Source: an uncultured Poribacteria bacterium
GTDB lineage: Bacteria; Poribacteria; WGA-4E; WGA-3G
Reading direction: 5' to 3'
DNA length: 64,000 nucleotides
NCBI GenBank assembly: GCA_951813545.1
Contig: OX638352.1
Span: 2,294,001 to 2,358,000, forward strand
Part shown: positions 34,281 through 42,972 of the stretch, piece after piece
How positions within the stretch are numbered: position 1 is the first letter of the stretch
How the letters are laid out: the number at the start of each line of letters is the position of its first letter
Position numbers and translations under genes: made by a program
The notes under the pieces: model-generated
Databases searched by the model: none
Seen by the model: only the letters and a program-made list of their open reading frames with translations
Told to the model about the DNA's origin: nothing

Positions 34281-35615
34281 TCAATAAACCTCCAAATAGT
34301 TGTCGGTTTCCCATTGGCTGATGTTCCAATGGTAGTTTCGCCATTCTTCGCGTTTGACCTGAATGTAGTAGTCAGCATACTCGTTCCCAAGCGCGTTTTT
34401 GATGATTTCGTCTTCTTCAAGAGCGTCTACGGCTTCGCTGAGTGTCGTTGGTAAGGCACCAATACCCCGTCTCTGCAATTCATCTTCTGGTACTTCGTAA
34501 AGATTGTCCTCGTTTTGCACGCCAGGATCAATCTGATTTTCGATACCGTCTAATCCGGCTGCAAGCAGGACCGTCGCTGCCAGATAAGGATTCGCTGCGC
34601 CGTCACTCAATCGGTTTTCAATACGCCCCGGCGCAGGAATCCGAATCATCTGCGTCCGGTTGTTGGCACCGTAGGTGACGTAAACCGGTGCCCATGATGA
34701 ACCGGAACGCGGTGGTCTACGAACTAAACGTTTGTAGCTATTCACCAGCGGATTCGTGACCGCCGTGACCGCTTTCGCATGTTTCAGAACACCGCCTGTG
34801 AACCAGTAAGCGGGTTGGGACAAGCCATTTTTATCGTTCTCATCAAGGAACAGGTTCGTCTGGTTCGCCGTATCCCAGAGGCTCATGTGAAAGTGTGCCC
34901 CGTTCCCCGTCAGGTTGGTGAACGGCTTCGGCATGAATGTTGCCAATAACCCTCGTTCCTCAGCGATCGTTTTAACCATCCACTTGAAAAAGGTATGCCG
35001 ATCGGTTGTTGTGAGTGCATCCGAATAGGTCCAGTTCGTTTCAAACTGGCATGTTCCATCTTCGTGGTCGTTCGCGTAGGGTTCCCACCCCAATTCTTGC
35101 ATATATTTAATGAGGGTTGTCATCATGTCAAGATTGCGGTGCAACGCTCTTAGATCGTAACACGGTTTATCTAAAGTATCAAGTTTATCCCATGGTGTGT
35201 ATTGTCCTGTCTCGTCCTGCTTCAACAGCATGAATTCTGCCTCAATACCGACATTGAAGACGTATCCCATTTCCCTTGTTTTTTCTAATTGCTGTCGCAG
35301 AATCGTCCTCGGACAGTAGTGCCACGATTTACCTTCGACATACATATCTCCTGCTACCCACGCTAAGTTTTTCCGCCACGGCACGATTGTCAAAGAATTA
35401 AAATCGGGGATGCTCGCCATCTCCGGGTCGTGTGGGTATTGTCCTATCTCACCTGCGGCAAAGCCACCGAAACCCGCGCCCTCCTCTGCCATGTCCTCAA
35501 GATGTGTGGATGGGATAACCTTTCCCTTCGGGGTCCCGCTCATTTCTACGAAAGAGCAGAGAAAAAACTCAACGCCGTTCTCTTCGACGAAGTGTTTAAC
35601 TTGGTCTTGCGTCAT
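34281..35615 (-). CDS. glnT: Type III glutamine synthetase (GlnT-like)
   Basis: A 444-residue glutamine synthetase-family enzyme of the GlnT kind (annotated as type III glutamate-ammonia ligase). Visible catalytic-domain motifs are FNVGIEAEFMLL (metal-binding Glu), DHEDGTCQFETNW, LTGNGAHFHMSLWD (ammonia/ATP site), KRLVRRPPRSGSSWAPVYVTYG and RIENRLSDGAANPYLAATVLLAAGLDG. I chose ATG 35615 (MTQDQVKHF), with GGAGAAC upstream; 81 further open codons have no such site and no similarity to the family. Members of this group may act on other amines (gamma-glutamylamide synthesis), so glutamine itself is not certain as product. Divergent from the next gene across 194 bp. Confidence 0.88.
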   Translation of the reverse strand: MTQDQVKHFVEENGVEFFLCSFVEMSGTPKGKVIPSTHLEDMAEEGAGFGGFAAGEIGQYPHDPEMASIPDFNSLTIVPWRKNLAWVAGDMYVEGKSWHYCPRTILRQQLEKTREMGYVFNVGIEAEFMLLKQDETGQYTPWDKLDTLDKPCYDLRALHRNLDMMTTLIKYMQELGWEPYANDHEDGTCQFETNWTYSDALTTTDRHTFFKWMVKTIAEERGLLATFMPKPFTNLTGNGAHFHMSLWDTANQTNLFLDENDKNGLSQPAYWFTGGVLKHAKAVTAVTNPLVNSYKRLVRRPPRSGSSWAPVYVTYGANNRTQMIRIPAPGRIENRLSDGAANPYLAATVLLAAGLDGIENQIDPGVQNEDNLYEVPEDELQRRGIGALPTTLSEAVDALEEDEIIKNALGNEYADYYIQVKREEWRNYHWNISQWETDNYLEVY

Positions 35616-35809
35616 GAAATAGTTCTCCAATGCTTTGTGTAGAAGGCTATGTCTGGAAAATAAAACTGAATGCTCATGTAAAGTCGCTTCTACGATGGTA
35701 TGATGTAACGAATATAAAAATGCTAACGCCAAAATACGGAAACATGATAACATTATAACTGAAGTCCTGAAAATTGCAACGCCTAAAGTTTGGGATGAAA
35801 GGAGAAACG

Positions 35810-37351
35810 ATGAAGTTCTTCTCTCGCTTTTACACACTTCTACATAAAAGGGTGGCACTTTTGATTGGGGGACTAATTGTCGTCTATCTGCTACCGATCT
35901 GGTTGTTCCCCTATTTTCCGACGCAAGATGGCGTGAGCCACGTCTATAACTCCCAAATCCTAACAGAATACAGCAACCCGGAATATGAATTTCGTGATTA
36001 TTACGAGATTAACTGGTATCCTTTTCCCAACTGGCTCTCGCACTTTTCATTGGCGATGTTAATGTTCGTCTTTCCACCGCTTATCGCCGAGAAAATCTTT
36101 CTGAGTTTCTATGTTATCCTGTTCCCCCTCGCAATCTATTATTTTCTCAACACCGTCCAACGCGGACGATATGCCCTCGTCATACTTAGTTTCACCTTTA
36201 TCTACAATTATCTCTTTCTCATGGGGTTCTACAATTTCGCTGTCAGCGTCCCTCTCTTTTTCCTTGCCCTCGGTTACTGGTGGAAACACAAGGACGAGAT
36301 GAACAGAAAACGTATCGTTCTACTCAATCTGCTCATTGTTATCACCTATTTCGCACATCTCATCTCTTATGCTTTTATCTTGTTCTCTATCGCTTTGCTG
36401 GCACTGTTCCATTTCAGACGAGACTTCAAACGGATCCTCATTACAGGCTGCTCTCTCCTACCGGCAGCCCTACTTCTGATTGCCTACCTCCCTACTTCGG
36501 ACTTATTGGCAGGCGAACCGCCTGAGTTTGGACTCGGACGGGTCAGAGAACTCTTTTTCAACTTGATCGGTATGCATGTGTTGGTCTCTTACACCGAGGC
36601 TCCGAGTTGGCTTTCCGCTGCTGTGACTGCTTTTTTGATCTTTCTCGGTGTTGTAACAATCTGGCAAAACAGGAAGGAGACGGCAGTAGAGCATACTGGA
36701 CAAAAGGCGTTTCTACGTCTTGCGGCTGTGCTTTTTGGACTCTATTTTGTCCTACCGAACTCTATCGGTCCGGGCGGTTGGGTCAATGATAGAATTGCCA
36801 TTTTAGCCACCTTCGTCATATTTGCATGGTTCCGCGGATTTGATAAGCTGCAGTGGCAACGTCCACTCACAGCAGTAGTCACCCTTCTCGCATTGGTTAA
36901 TGTCATCTATGTTGGTGTTCTTTTCAAAAATCTCAACGCTGAGATACGCGAATTTAACGCTTTTGTGCAGCGGGTTGGGAAGAATAAAGTCATCCTCCCG
37001 ATTCACTTTGATCCAAGGGGCAGCTCTGAGCGCGTGGGTATCTTTGTCAATGCGGCGAATTACTACTGTCTTGACAACGGAGGCATTAATCTCGGCAACT
37101 ATGAAATACAGTTTGACTACTTTCCGATCCGATTCAACGCGGATTTTGAAACCCCATTAGAAGAAAAAGAATGGGTGCAAATCGTACACTGGCAGCCGGA
37201 AAGAATTGATCTCTGCGATTATGCTGACAATGTGGATTATCTGTTGTTGTGGGGCACCCCCGACGAACCTATCGTCGCCGATGCAATTGAGGCGTGTTAT
37301 ACGCTAATTGCATTTGAGGGGAAGCTAAAACTCTTTAAAGGGCAGCGGTAA
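35810..37351 (+). CDS. Polytopic membrane protein, possible lipid-linked glycosyltransferase
   Basis: A 513-residue integral membrane protein with about 10-11 predicted helices, starting with ALLIGGLIVVYLLPIWLF. After the first helix comes FPTQDGVSHVYNSQILTEY, an acidic loop in the position where GT-C glycosyltransferases such as PMT/ArnT carry their catalytic Asp. The last about 110 residues form a soluble domain (NAEIREFNAFVQRVG ... DYLLLWGTPDEPIV). This topology fits a GT-C-type transferase, but there is no decisive motif. ATG 35810 has AAAGGAG 5 nt upstream. The GS gene diverges from it. Confidence 0.65.
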   Translation: MKFFSRFYTLLHKRVALLIGGLIVVYLLPIWLFPYFPTQDGVSHVYNSQILTEYSNPEYEFRDYYEINWYPFPNWLSHFSLAMLMFVFPPLIAEKIFLSFYVILFPLAIYYFLNTVQRGRYALVILSFTFIYNYLFLMGFYNFAVSVPLFFLALGYWWKHKDEMNRKRIVLLNLLIVITYFAHLISYAFILFSIALLALFHFRRDFKRILITGCSLLPAALLLIAYLPTSDLLAGEPPEFGLGRVRELFFNLIGMHVLVSYTEAPSWLSAAVTAFLIFLGVVTIWQNRKETAVEHTGQKAFLRLAAVLFGLYFVLPNSIGPGGWVNDRIAILATFVIFAWFRGFDKLQWQRPLTAVVTLLALVNVIYVGVLFKNLNAEIREFNAFVQRVGKNKVILPIHFDPRGSSERVGIFVNAANYYCLDNGGINLGNYEIQFDYFPIRFNADFETPLEEKEWVQIVHWQPERIDLCDYADNVDYLLLWGTPDEPIVADAIEACYTLIAFEGKLKLFKGQR

Positions 37352-37391
37352 CTGAGGCAGAATTAGAAGTAGGCAGAACCCGCAAGTTACT

Positions 37392-38597
37392 TCAATATTG
37401 TCCCTTGATCGTAAGAGTTGCTATGGTGTGTGTATAATTGAGAAAGTCAAGCAACGGATCTGCTTCATTGGTGCGGTTTTGAGTCATCTGATAATCAGCG
37501 TTGAGTGTTAGATGCGAATTAAATTGCCAGTTCACTTGTACATTTGCACCTATCTGTGTATCCCGACGGTTTATTGGGTTTTCTGGGATGTTTCCCGTTT
37601 CGTCAAGAATCTGTTTGCCTTCAAACTGCACCCACAGTCTGGAGAGTCGGAGCCGCATCCAGCGTCCGGTCTCAAGTCGATAAAAGGAACTCGCTGCGAC
37701 CTCGGTGCTGATGAAGTTGAAGAAATCAACGTTGGAGCGGTTCAGGAATAGATTAATCTCTTCCTGAAACATGAGTTGTTCGATTGGTACCTGAATCAGT
37801 TTCGCGGAACTGGTGTGTCGCCAGTCTTTTCGGCGTTCATTATCTTCAAGTCCTGTCACACCTAAGATGAGGTTGTTCAAATTGGTTTGGTAGCTGCCCT
37901 GCTCAATCCCGTATTCCAGTTTGCCGAGCATCTGTTTGAGAAGCCCAAATTGCAAGCGCGATGTCATCTTATGGTTGGTAGAACCGATAAGCAGGAAATC
38001 CTCTCTACGCGTGTCTTCGTCATCAAACCGATGTAAACGAAAGCTATATTCCAACACACGCCCAAAACGTAGACCGAGTTGCTGTTCTATGTTGTTGTAA
38101 ACGTCTGAAGTTCGCACGAGGCGTTGCAACTGATACGAAGTAACGAAGGGTGGTAAGTTTGTGAGGGGTTTGAAACTCAGTTCGGTTAAGAGTATGTTCC
38201 TGAACGCGTCGAATTCGTTGAGTTTCCCTTCAGCACCGGTGTAGTTTTCAACTTGCGGTGTATATTGCAATTTGAGCCGGAGTTTATCGGCTATCGGTAA
38301 ATCTCCACCTAAGTTAACACCGAGGCGGTTAATCAAACCTGAAAGTTGTGGATCTTCCTGTCCGGCAAGGCTACTCGTGTAAGGATCTACACTCAAACCG
38401 AGTTCGATGTGATTGTTAAACGTATTGGAAAAGTGACCATTGAGTGTCAATTTTGTGGATTCTGTTTCAGATTTTTCGGATTTTTTTTCCAAAAGGTCTT
38501 GTCCGAATTCGGGTTGAAATTGGGCATACACGCTACTTACGCCGAGTTCTATAAAGATGAAGAGGCATGTCACGAAAGAGATAGTTGCTTTTTTCAT
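37392..38597 (-). CDS. Predicted outer-membrane beta-barrel protein
   Basis: A 401-residue exported protein. The signal peptide is MKKATISFVTCLFIFIELGVSSVYA. The mature part is a long series of alternating hydrophobic/polar beta strands (LGVNLGGDLPIADKLRLKLQYTPQ, LEYSFRLHRFDDEDTRREDFLLIG, LTLNADYQMTQN). The C-terminus TIATLTIKGQY fits the terminal beta-signal of outer-membrane barrels, ending in an aromatic residue. I do not recognise the family. Its ATG overlaps the stop of the upstream gene (ATGA), so the two are probably translationally coupled and belong to the tail of the thi transcript or its own unit. Confidence 0.7.
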   Translation of the reverse strand: MKKATISFVTCLFIFIELGVSSVYAQFQPEFGQDLLEKKSEKSETESTKLTLNGHFSNTFNNHIELGLSVDPYTSSLAGQEDPQLSGLINRLGVNLGGDLPIADKLRLKLQYTPQVENYTGAEGKLNEFDAFRNILLTELSFKPLTNLPPFVTSYQLQRLVRTSDVYNNIEQQLGLRFGRVLEYSFRLHRFDDEDTRREDFLLIGSTNHKMTSRLQFGLLKQMLGKLEYGIEQGSYQTNLNNLILGVTGLEDNERRKDWRHTSSAKLIQVPIEQLMFQEEINLFLNRSNVDFFNFISTEVAASSFYRLETGRWMRLRLSRLWVQFEGKQILDETGNIPENPINRRDTQIGANVQVNWQFNSHLTLNADYQMTQNRTNEADPLLDFLNYTHTIATLTIKGQY

Positions 38598-39088
38598 TTT
38601 TTGTTTCTCGGATGTTCATTTTTCGCCTCTTCAGTAATCGGCACTATATCCAGTTCGGGCAGTTTGTGGTTGTCGGCAGCGTAGGGACCCGTCCCTGGTG
38701 CGCAGAGCCGGATGAACCTTGGCATTCCAGCAATACTCAACCTACCTACAAGTGCTTCAAGACCGAGTGTGTAAAGGTCTTCATCTGAGATTTCTTGGAT
38801 ACGTGTTGCCAATGGTTTCCCGTTCTTAGAAATATAAGTTTTCAGCTTGGATATGCGGTTTCGTTCGATTTTTTCTTCCTTACTTGCTTGTTGAATTTGC
38901 TCGACGAGCGTGTCTATATCTGGCAAATTATCCTGCCATTCATGCCGTTCAACCGAATAATCACCAGTGCATGGAGCGTGCATATTGATAATAAGAAAAC
39001 GGGACGCACCGGCTTTACCAAGTTTGGTTGTAAGGGCTTCGACCCCCAGATCATAAAGTTCACTATCGGTCATCTTTAGGATGTTCAC
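38594..39088 (-). CDS. Protein with duplicated domain, possible partner of the PIN protein
   Basis: A 164-residue protein built from two copies of one domain. Residues 6-60 (MTDSELYDLGVEALTTKLGKAGASRFLI ... CTGDYSVERHEW) match residues about 100-153 (ISDEDLYTLGLEALVGRLSIAGMPRFIR ... GTGPYAADNHKL). The linker (about 62-98) is helical and charged. The GTG start has AGGAGGT 8 nt upstream, and the gene overlaps the PIN gene by 26 nt, the arrangement of many toxin-antitoxin pairs. It overlaps the next gene by ATGA. I do not know the family. An antitoxin role is inference only; antitoxins usually precede PIN toxins, whereas here the order is reversed. Confidence 0.6.
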   Translation of the reverse strand: MNILKMTDSELYDLGVEALTTKLGKAGASRFLIINMHAPCTGDYSVERHEWQDNLPDIDTLVEQIQQASKEEKIERNRISKLKTYISKNGKPLATRIQEISDEDLYTLGLEALVGRLSIAGMPRFIRLCAPGTGPYAADNHKLPELDIVPITEEAKNEHPRNKK

Positions 39089-39551
39089 TGCTATTTACCT
39101 CCTGTAACCATGTATATGGATTTTCGACTCGGACACGCAAATCAGAACTGAACCTTTTGGCTTTCCTAAGGAGCCGGTCATCTGTTGTAAGAAAAACATT
39201 TACTTTGCCGCTCTCAGCGCAAGCCAGATGCAAAGCATCAAACCATTTGAATCCAAGTATTTCGATTTGTGTACCTCTTAAATTTTCCGTTATACCAATC
39301 GAAATTTTTTGATGCGCTGTATCCATCTGGGATTTTATTCGATAACGTTGAATCCAATTTGGGGTGTTGTTGATTTCGGTTGCCAGAACCTCACTGACAA
39401 CCCAGTGCCAGCGGCCCGCGACGAAAGCATCAAGGATTTTCTCAATAGCCTCAGTCTCGCGGTGGATCCGGATCTGCGCCTGATCATTAAACGGCCGACT
39501 CAGACAACACGTATCAAGGTAAATTTTCCAGTTGTAAAAAGGTGTTTTCAC
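39063..39551 (-). CDS. PIN-domain protein (putative ribonuclease)
   Basis: A 162-residue PIN-like protein. The expected acidic residues are Asp13 (IYLDTCCLSRPF), Glu54 (VVSEVLATEI), Asp105 (WFDALHLACAE) and Asp124/125 (LTTDDRLLRKAKR). This is the pattern of VapC-type and related PIN nucleases that cut RNA in a metal-dependent way. The GTG start has no clear ribosome binding site, and it begins 23 bp after thiG, so it may be read through from the thi operon. The following gene overlaps it by 26 nt. Whether this is a toxin cannot be told from sequence alone. Confidence 0.8.
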   Translation of the reverse strand: MKTPFYNWKIYLDTCCLSRPFNDQAQIRIHRETEAIEKILDAFVAGRWHWVVSEVLATEINNTPNWIQRYRIKSQMDTAHQKISIGITENLRGTQIEILGFKWFDALHLACAESGKVNVFLTTDDRLLRKAKRFSSDLRVRVENPYTWLQEVNSSEHPKDDR

Positions 39552-39574
39552 TCAGTTACTCTGATCTTTTGTCT

Positions 39575-40345
39575 TTATTCTATCATTCCATCTTGTGGGC
39601 TTGAGGCAGTCGCGTAGAGTTTCCGAGGAATCCGTCCTGCTAAAAATGCTGCTCTCCCAGCTTCGACCCCTTTTTTCATCGCCTCTGCCATCAATACCGG
39701 ACGGTGCGCTTTCGCGACCGCTGTGTTGAGCAGAACACCGTCGCACCCTAACTCCATCGCAATCGCCGCATCTGAGGCAGTGCCAACACCAGCATCTACG
39801 ATAAGAGGCACCTGCACGAGGTCCCGAATAATTTGAATATTATACGGATTACGAATTCCCATCCCTGAACCAATTGGCGCGCCCAAAGGCATCACAGCAG
39901 CACACCCGATGTCTTCTAATTTCTTACATGTAATCGGATCATCGTTACAATACGGGAGCACAGTGAAACCGTCTTTCACGAGTGTTTCCGCCGCGCTGAG
40001 GAGCTGCTCAACATCTGGAAATAGCGTCTCTTCATCACCAATAACTTCAACTTTGATGAGCGATGTCTCAAGTGCTTCGCGCGCGAGATTGGCTGTTAGA
40101 ATCGCGTCTTTTGCCGTGAAACAACCAGCGGTATTTGGGAGGATCGTCATACCGCGTTCACGGAGGAGTGCGAACAGGTTTTCACCAGATGAATCCGTGA
40201 ATTTCACGCGACGCATTGACACCGTCGCTATTTCGGCACCGCTCGCGTTAATAGCTTCCGTCATTATATGGAAATTCGGGTAACCCGCTGTTCCAATAAG
40301 CAGCCTTGATGTATATGTTTGATCAGCAATTTTAAATTCTTGCAT
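39575..40345 (-). CDS. thiG: Thiazole synthase ThiG
   Basis: ThiG forms the thiazole phosphate ring of thiamine from deoxyxylulose phosphate, dehydroglycine and the ThiS thiocarboxylate. The sequence shows the usual barrel: [12 protein letters not shown] at the N-terminus, [29 protein letters not shown], the Schiff-base lysine in [51 protein letters not shown], and [16 protein letters not shown]. About 256 residues, as expected. I chose ATG 40345 ([11 protein letters not shown]); the extra 14 codons upstream lie in a small repeat and have no conserved residues. It is the last thi gene of the operon. Confidence 0.95.
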   Translation of the reverse strand: MQEFKIADQTYTSRLLIGTAGYPNFHIMTEAINASGAEIATVSMRRVKFTDSSGENLFALLRERGMTILPNTAGCFTAKDAILTANLAREALETSLIKVEVIGDEETLFPDVEQLLSAAETLVKDGFTVLPYCNDDPITCKKLEDIGCAAVMPLGAPIGSGMGIRNPYNIQIIRDLVQVPLIVDAGVGTASDAAIAMELGCDGVLLNTAVAKAHRPVLMAEAMKKGVEAGRAAFLAGRIPRKLYATASSPQDGMIE

Positions 40346-40570
40346 ATTTTTAACTATAGGGTTTTCGCTCCGTTTTTCCGTTGTCAAAAACGGTTTTGCC
40401 TAATCCATATTACATTTAAAAAAATCCCTTCCACTTTTAGTATAGCAGCCTCAAAGCCTCTTTATCAAGTGTTTTTGGATCCAGCCCAGAGCCATTCAAT
40501 TGTCCAAATCACTCTTGGTAGGAGGGGTTTGTAACCCCGATTCTTACGGTCAATGTACTTTGTAATCGTA

Positions 40571-40777
40571 CTATCCTCCTTGAACGGCGCGAATGATCTC
40601 GACCTCACTGCCTTCGCGAAGTTCTGTGGTTTGCCACGCTGTTCTTGGAATAATTTCCCGATCTACAGCGACAGCGATACCTGAGTGTGTCGGATTCAAC
40701 TCTAAGGCGATGAGCAGATCGTGAACCTTCAAATTCAAGCGAACCGTTTTCTCTTCGCCGTTAACGCATATTTTCAT
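40571..40777 (-). CDS. thiS: Sulfur carrier protein ThiS
   Basis: A 68-residue ubiquitin-like sulfur carrier. It begins MKICVNGEEKTV and ends in the essential double glycine (IIRAVQGG), whose C-terminus is adenylated and thiocarboxylated. IAVAVDREIIPRTAW is typical of ThiS. It stands between thiO and thiG, as in many thiazole operons. The gap to thiG (40346-40570, 225 bp) contains a small repeat with CGTTTTTCCGTTG-type inverted sequence but no gene. Confidence 0.95.
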   Translation of the reverse strand: MKICVNGEEKTVRLNLKVHDLLIALELNPTHSGIAVAVDREIIPRTAWQTTELREGSEVEIIRAVQGG

Positions 40778-40796
40778 GTTTTTTTAAGTGTGCCTA

Positions 40797-41933
40797 CTAC
40801 TTTAAAAATCGGTCTAACCGAAACGGAACAATGCTCTCTGAAGTCTCACCGGTCAGAACCAGTTTGGCTATTTCGTAAGCTGTAATTGGCGTGAGTAAAA
40901 TGCCATTGCGGTAGTGTCCCGTCGCGTATATGAGATTTTCAATGGGCGTTTCACCGAGTATAGGGGCATTGTCTCTGCTGCCGGGACGTAAGCCTGTCCA
41001 TGTTTCCAGAAGCGGCAGTTCATAAATGCTAGGCACCGCTTCCCACGCTCCGCGAAGCAGCTCAAACACACCACCACCCGTTAAACGCGTATCAAACCCC
41101 ATCTCCTCACTCGTTGCACCGACGATAAGTCTGCCATCGGTCCTTGGTACCAGATATACCGACATCGGATACCTTGCCCTGACAGTACGAATGACATTTT
41201 TAACCGTAATACCGGCTTCCATCTGAAACGCCAACATCTGCCCTTTCACAGGACGCACCGGCGGACGGAGAGTCTCTGGCAGTCCTTCAATCTGTGCAGA
41301 CCAGCATCCTGCTGCGAGAATTAGTATGTCTGCTGCCTGAAAACCGTCTTGTGTTTGAACGCCAGTTGCGACTCCATTTTCTATAACGATGCTCTCAATG
41401 GTACTATTTTCATGCAGCACGCCTCCACAAGCCTGAAAGGAACGCTGGAGTGCCTTTACCATCAGTCGGTTATCAACTTGATGGTCGGTCGCGCAGCGGA
41501 TGGCTGCGGTCACACGAGGCGAAAGGGCAGGTTCGATTTCACGTGCTGCGCTTCCGGTCAACCATTCGACATCTAATCCTAAATCCTGTTGTGAAACGTG
41601 AAGATGCCGCAGTTGATGGGTATCATCAGGTTCTAATCCCACAATGAGCGTGCCTTCCACCCGATAACCGACGGACATTTCGGCATCCGCTTCTAATTCG
41701 CGAACCCATTGCGGATAACGTGCTAAACTTTGGCAACCGAGTTTGAGCAGTTCCGGTTCTTCATTATGTGCTTCAGCGAGAGGCGCAAGCATCCCTGCGG
41801 CTGCCCAAGAAGCGGCGCGCCCGGATGCAGCGCGATCGTAAATGGTGACGGAGGCACCCGATTTCGCAAGCTGCCACCCGATACCGAGTCCAATCACGCC
41901 ACCACCGATGATGAGAACTTTTTTATTTACCAT
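40797..41933 (-). CDS. thiO: Glycine oxidase ThiO
   Basis: An FAD-dependent amine oxidase (DAO family) that oxidises glycine to dehydroglycine for the thiazole ring. It is 378 residues long. The FAD-binding motif is IIGGGVIGLGIGWQLAKSG with a glutamate-like acid in TIYDRA, followed by ASWAAAGMLAP, which is typical of ThiO. The C-terminus has TWTGLRPGSRDNAPILGETP and YATGHYRNGILLTP, conserved in glycine oxidases. It lies 20 bp upstream of thiS and 20 bp downstream of the substrate-binding gene, so the operon is tight here. Use of ThiO rather than ThiH implies an oxygen-dependent route. Confidence 0.94.
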   Translation of the reverse strand: MVNKKVLIIGGGVIGLGIGWQLAKSGASVTIYDRAASGRAASWAAAGMLAPLAEAHNEEPELLKLGCQSLARYPQWVRELEADAEMSVGYRVEGTLIVGLEPDDTHQLRHLHVSQQDLGLDVEWLTGSAAREIEPALSPRVTAAIRCATDHQVDNRLMVKALQRSFQACGGVLHENSTIESIVIENGVATGVQTQDGFQAADILILAAGCWSAQIEGLPETLRPPVRPVKGQMLAFQMEAGITVKNVIRTVRARYPMSVYLVPRTDGRLIVGATSEEMGFDTRLTGGGVFELLRGAWEAVPSIYELPLLETWTGLRPGSRDNAPILGETPIENLIYATGHYRNGILLTPITAYEIAKLVLTGETSESIVPFRLDRFLK

Positions 41934-41953
41934 TAATTCAGTAGGTAAAGCGA

Positions 41954-42937
41954 CTATTCTTCTAATACATTAATGAAACAATCTTTTGCTTTGACTGTTT
42001 TGGAGATTAATCCTTTTTCGTAGGCGAATTTTGCGAAGGCAGCCCACTTCTCTTCAGATTGCATCTGCGTTGTAGCGAATAGATCCAACGTATCCCGAAA
42101 AGCAAGTTCTTCTAATTCTTTAGTAGCATCAGGGTTTGCCTTAAAAAAGAGTTGAAGTGCATCATCGGGTTTTTCCTTTGTAAATTTAATTGCTTCCTGA
42201 ATCGCCATCATCAGTTTTTTAGTAGTTTCTGGATGGTTTTCCAAATAAGCGTCATGAGTGATAATGACTAATTCGTAATAGTCCGGAATACCGTGTTTCT
42301 CAAGTGCGAAATAATCAGCTTCTGCCCCTTCAAGTTTCAACATGTTAATCTCGTAATTCCGAAAGGGTCCGATTACCGCATCAATTTGACCGCTTAGGAG
42401 AGGTGCCAAAATATTCGTGCCTACGTTTATCAATTCATAATCATCTTCGGCTAATCCGGCATTCGCCGCGATGGCGTTAAACAGAAGCACATCCAGTGGT
42501 GCGACTGTGTATCCGATTTTTTTCCCTTTGAAATCTGCGGGTGTTTTAATACCGGTCTTCTTCAGGAAACTGATCGTGTTGAGTGGATGTTCCACGAGTA
42601 AACCGATTGATTTGACCGGCAAAACCTCTTCACTTGCCCGCGCAATTGTCACACTCTGTTGATAACTCACAGCAAACGGGTATTTCCCCGCCGCCACAAG
42701 TTTGAGTGGGGCATCTGGGTCGCCACCCCAGACGAGTTCGACTTCCAATCCGTGTTTGGCAAAAATCTTGTGTTCCTGTGCAACATAAAGCGGTACGTGA
42801 TCTATGTTGGGTGCCCAATCGAGGAGCAACGTAATCTTTTCCGTTTCAGTTTTCTGGTGGCTGTCTGCCTGGCTGTCAATTCCTGTCAAAAGTATACCAC
42901 AACTGATGAGAAACATTAAGCAAATTGCTGTTTTCAT
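41954..42937 (-). CDS. thiY: Thiamine-precursor ABC transporter substrate-binding protein (ThiY/NMT1-like)
   Basis: A 327-residue NMT1/THI5-like periplasmic binding protein. The signal peptide is MKTAICLMFLISCGILLTGIDSQA. The family signature is ITLLLDWAPNIDHVPLYVAQ, followed by GLEVELVWGGDPDAPLKLVAAGKYPFAVSY and VIGPFRNYEINML. In bacteria this family (ThiY) binds N-formyl-4-amino-5-aminomethyl-2-methylpyrimidine or similar pyrimidines salvaged for thiamine. It lies 35 bp downstream of its permease and 20 bp upstream of thiO, which supports this role. No ATPase gene is found in the operon, so one must come from elsewhere. Confidence 0.92.
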   Translation of the reverse strand: MKTAICLMFLISCGILLTGIDSQADSHQKTETEKITLLLDWAPNIDHVPLYVAQEHKIFAKHGLEVELVWGGDPDAPLKLVAAGKYPFAVSYQQSVTIARASEEVLPVKSIGLLVEHPLNTISFLKKTGIKTPADFKGKKIGYTVAPLDVLLFNAIAANAGLAEDDYELINVGTNILAPLLSGQIDAVIGPFRNYEINMLKLEGAEADYFALEKHGIPDYYELVIITHDAYLENHPETTKKLMMAIQEAIKFTKEKPDDALQLFFKANPDATKELEELAFRDTLDLFATTQMQSEEKWAAFAKFAYEKGLISKTVKAKDCFINVLEE

Positions 42938-42972
42938 GAGAGTTTTCCTTTCTTGTTAGTTGTCCGATATAC

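Noticed and set aside
35616..35858. 81-codon N-terminal extension of the glutamine synthetase
   Set aside because: Not part of the family; ATG 35615 has a GGAG site and begins the known N-terminal region.
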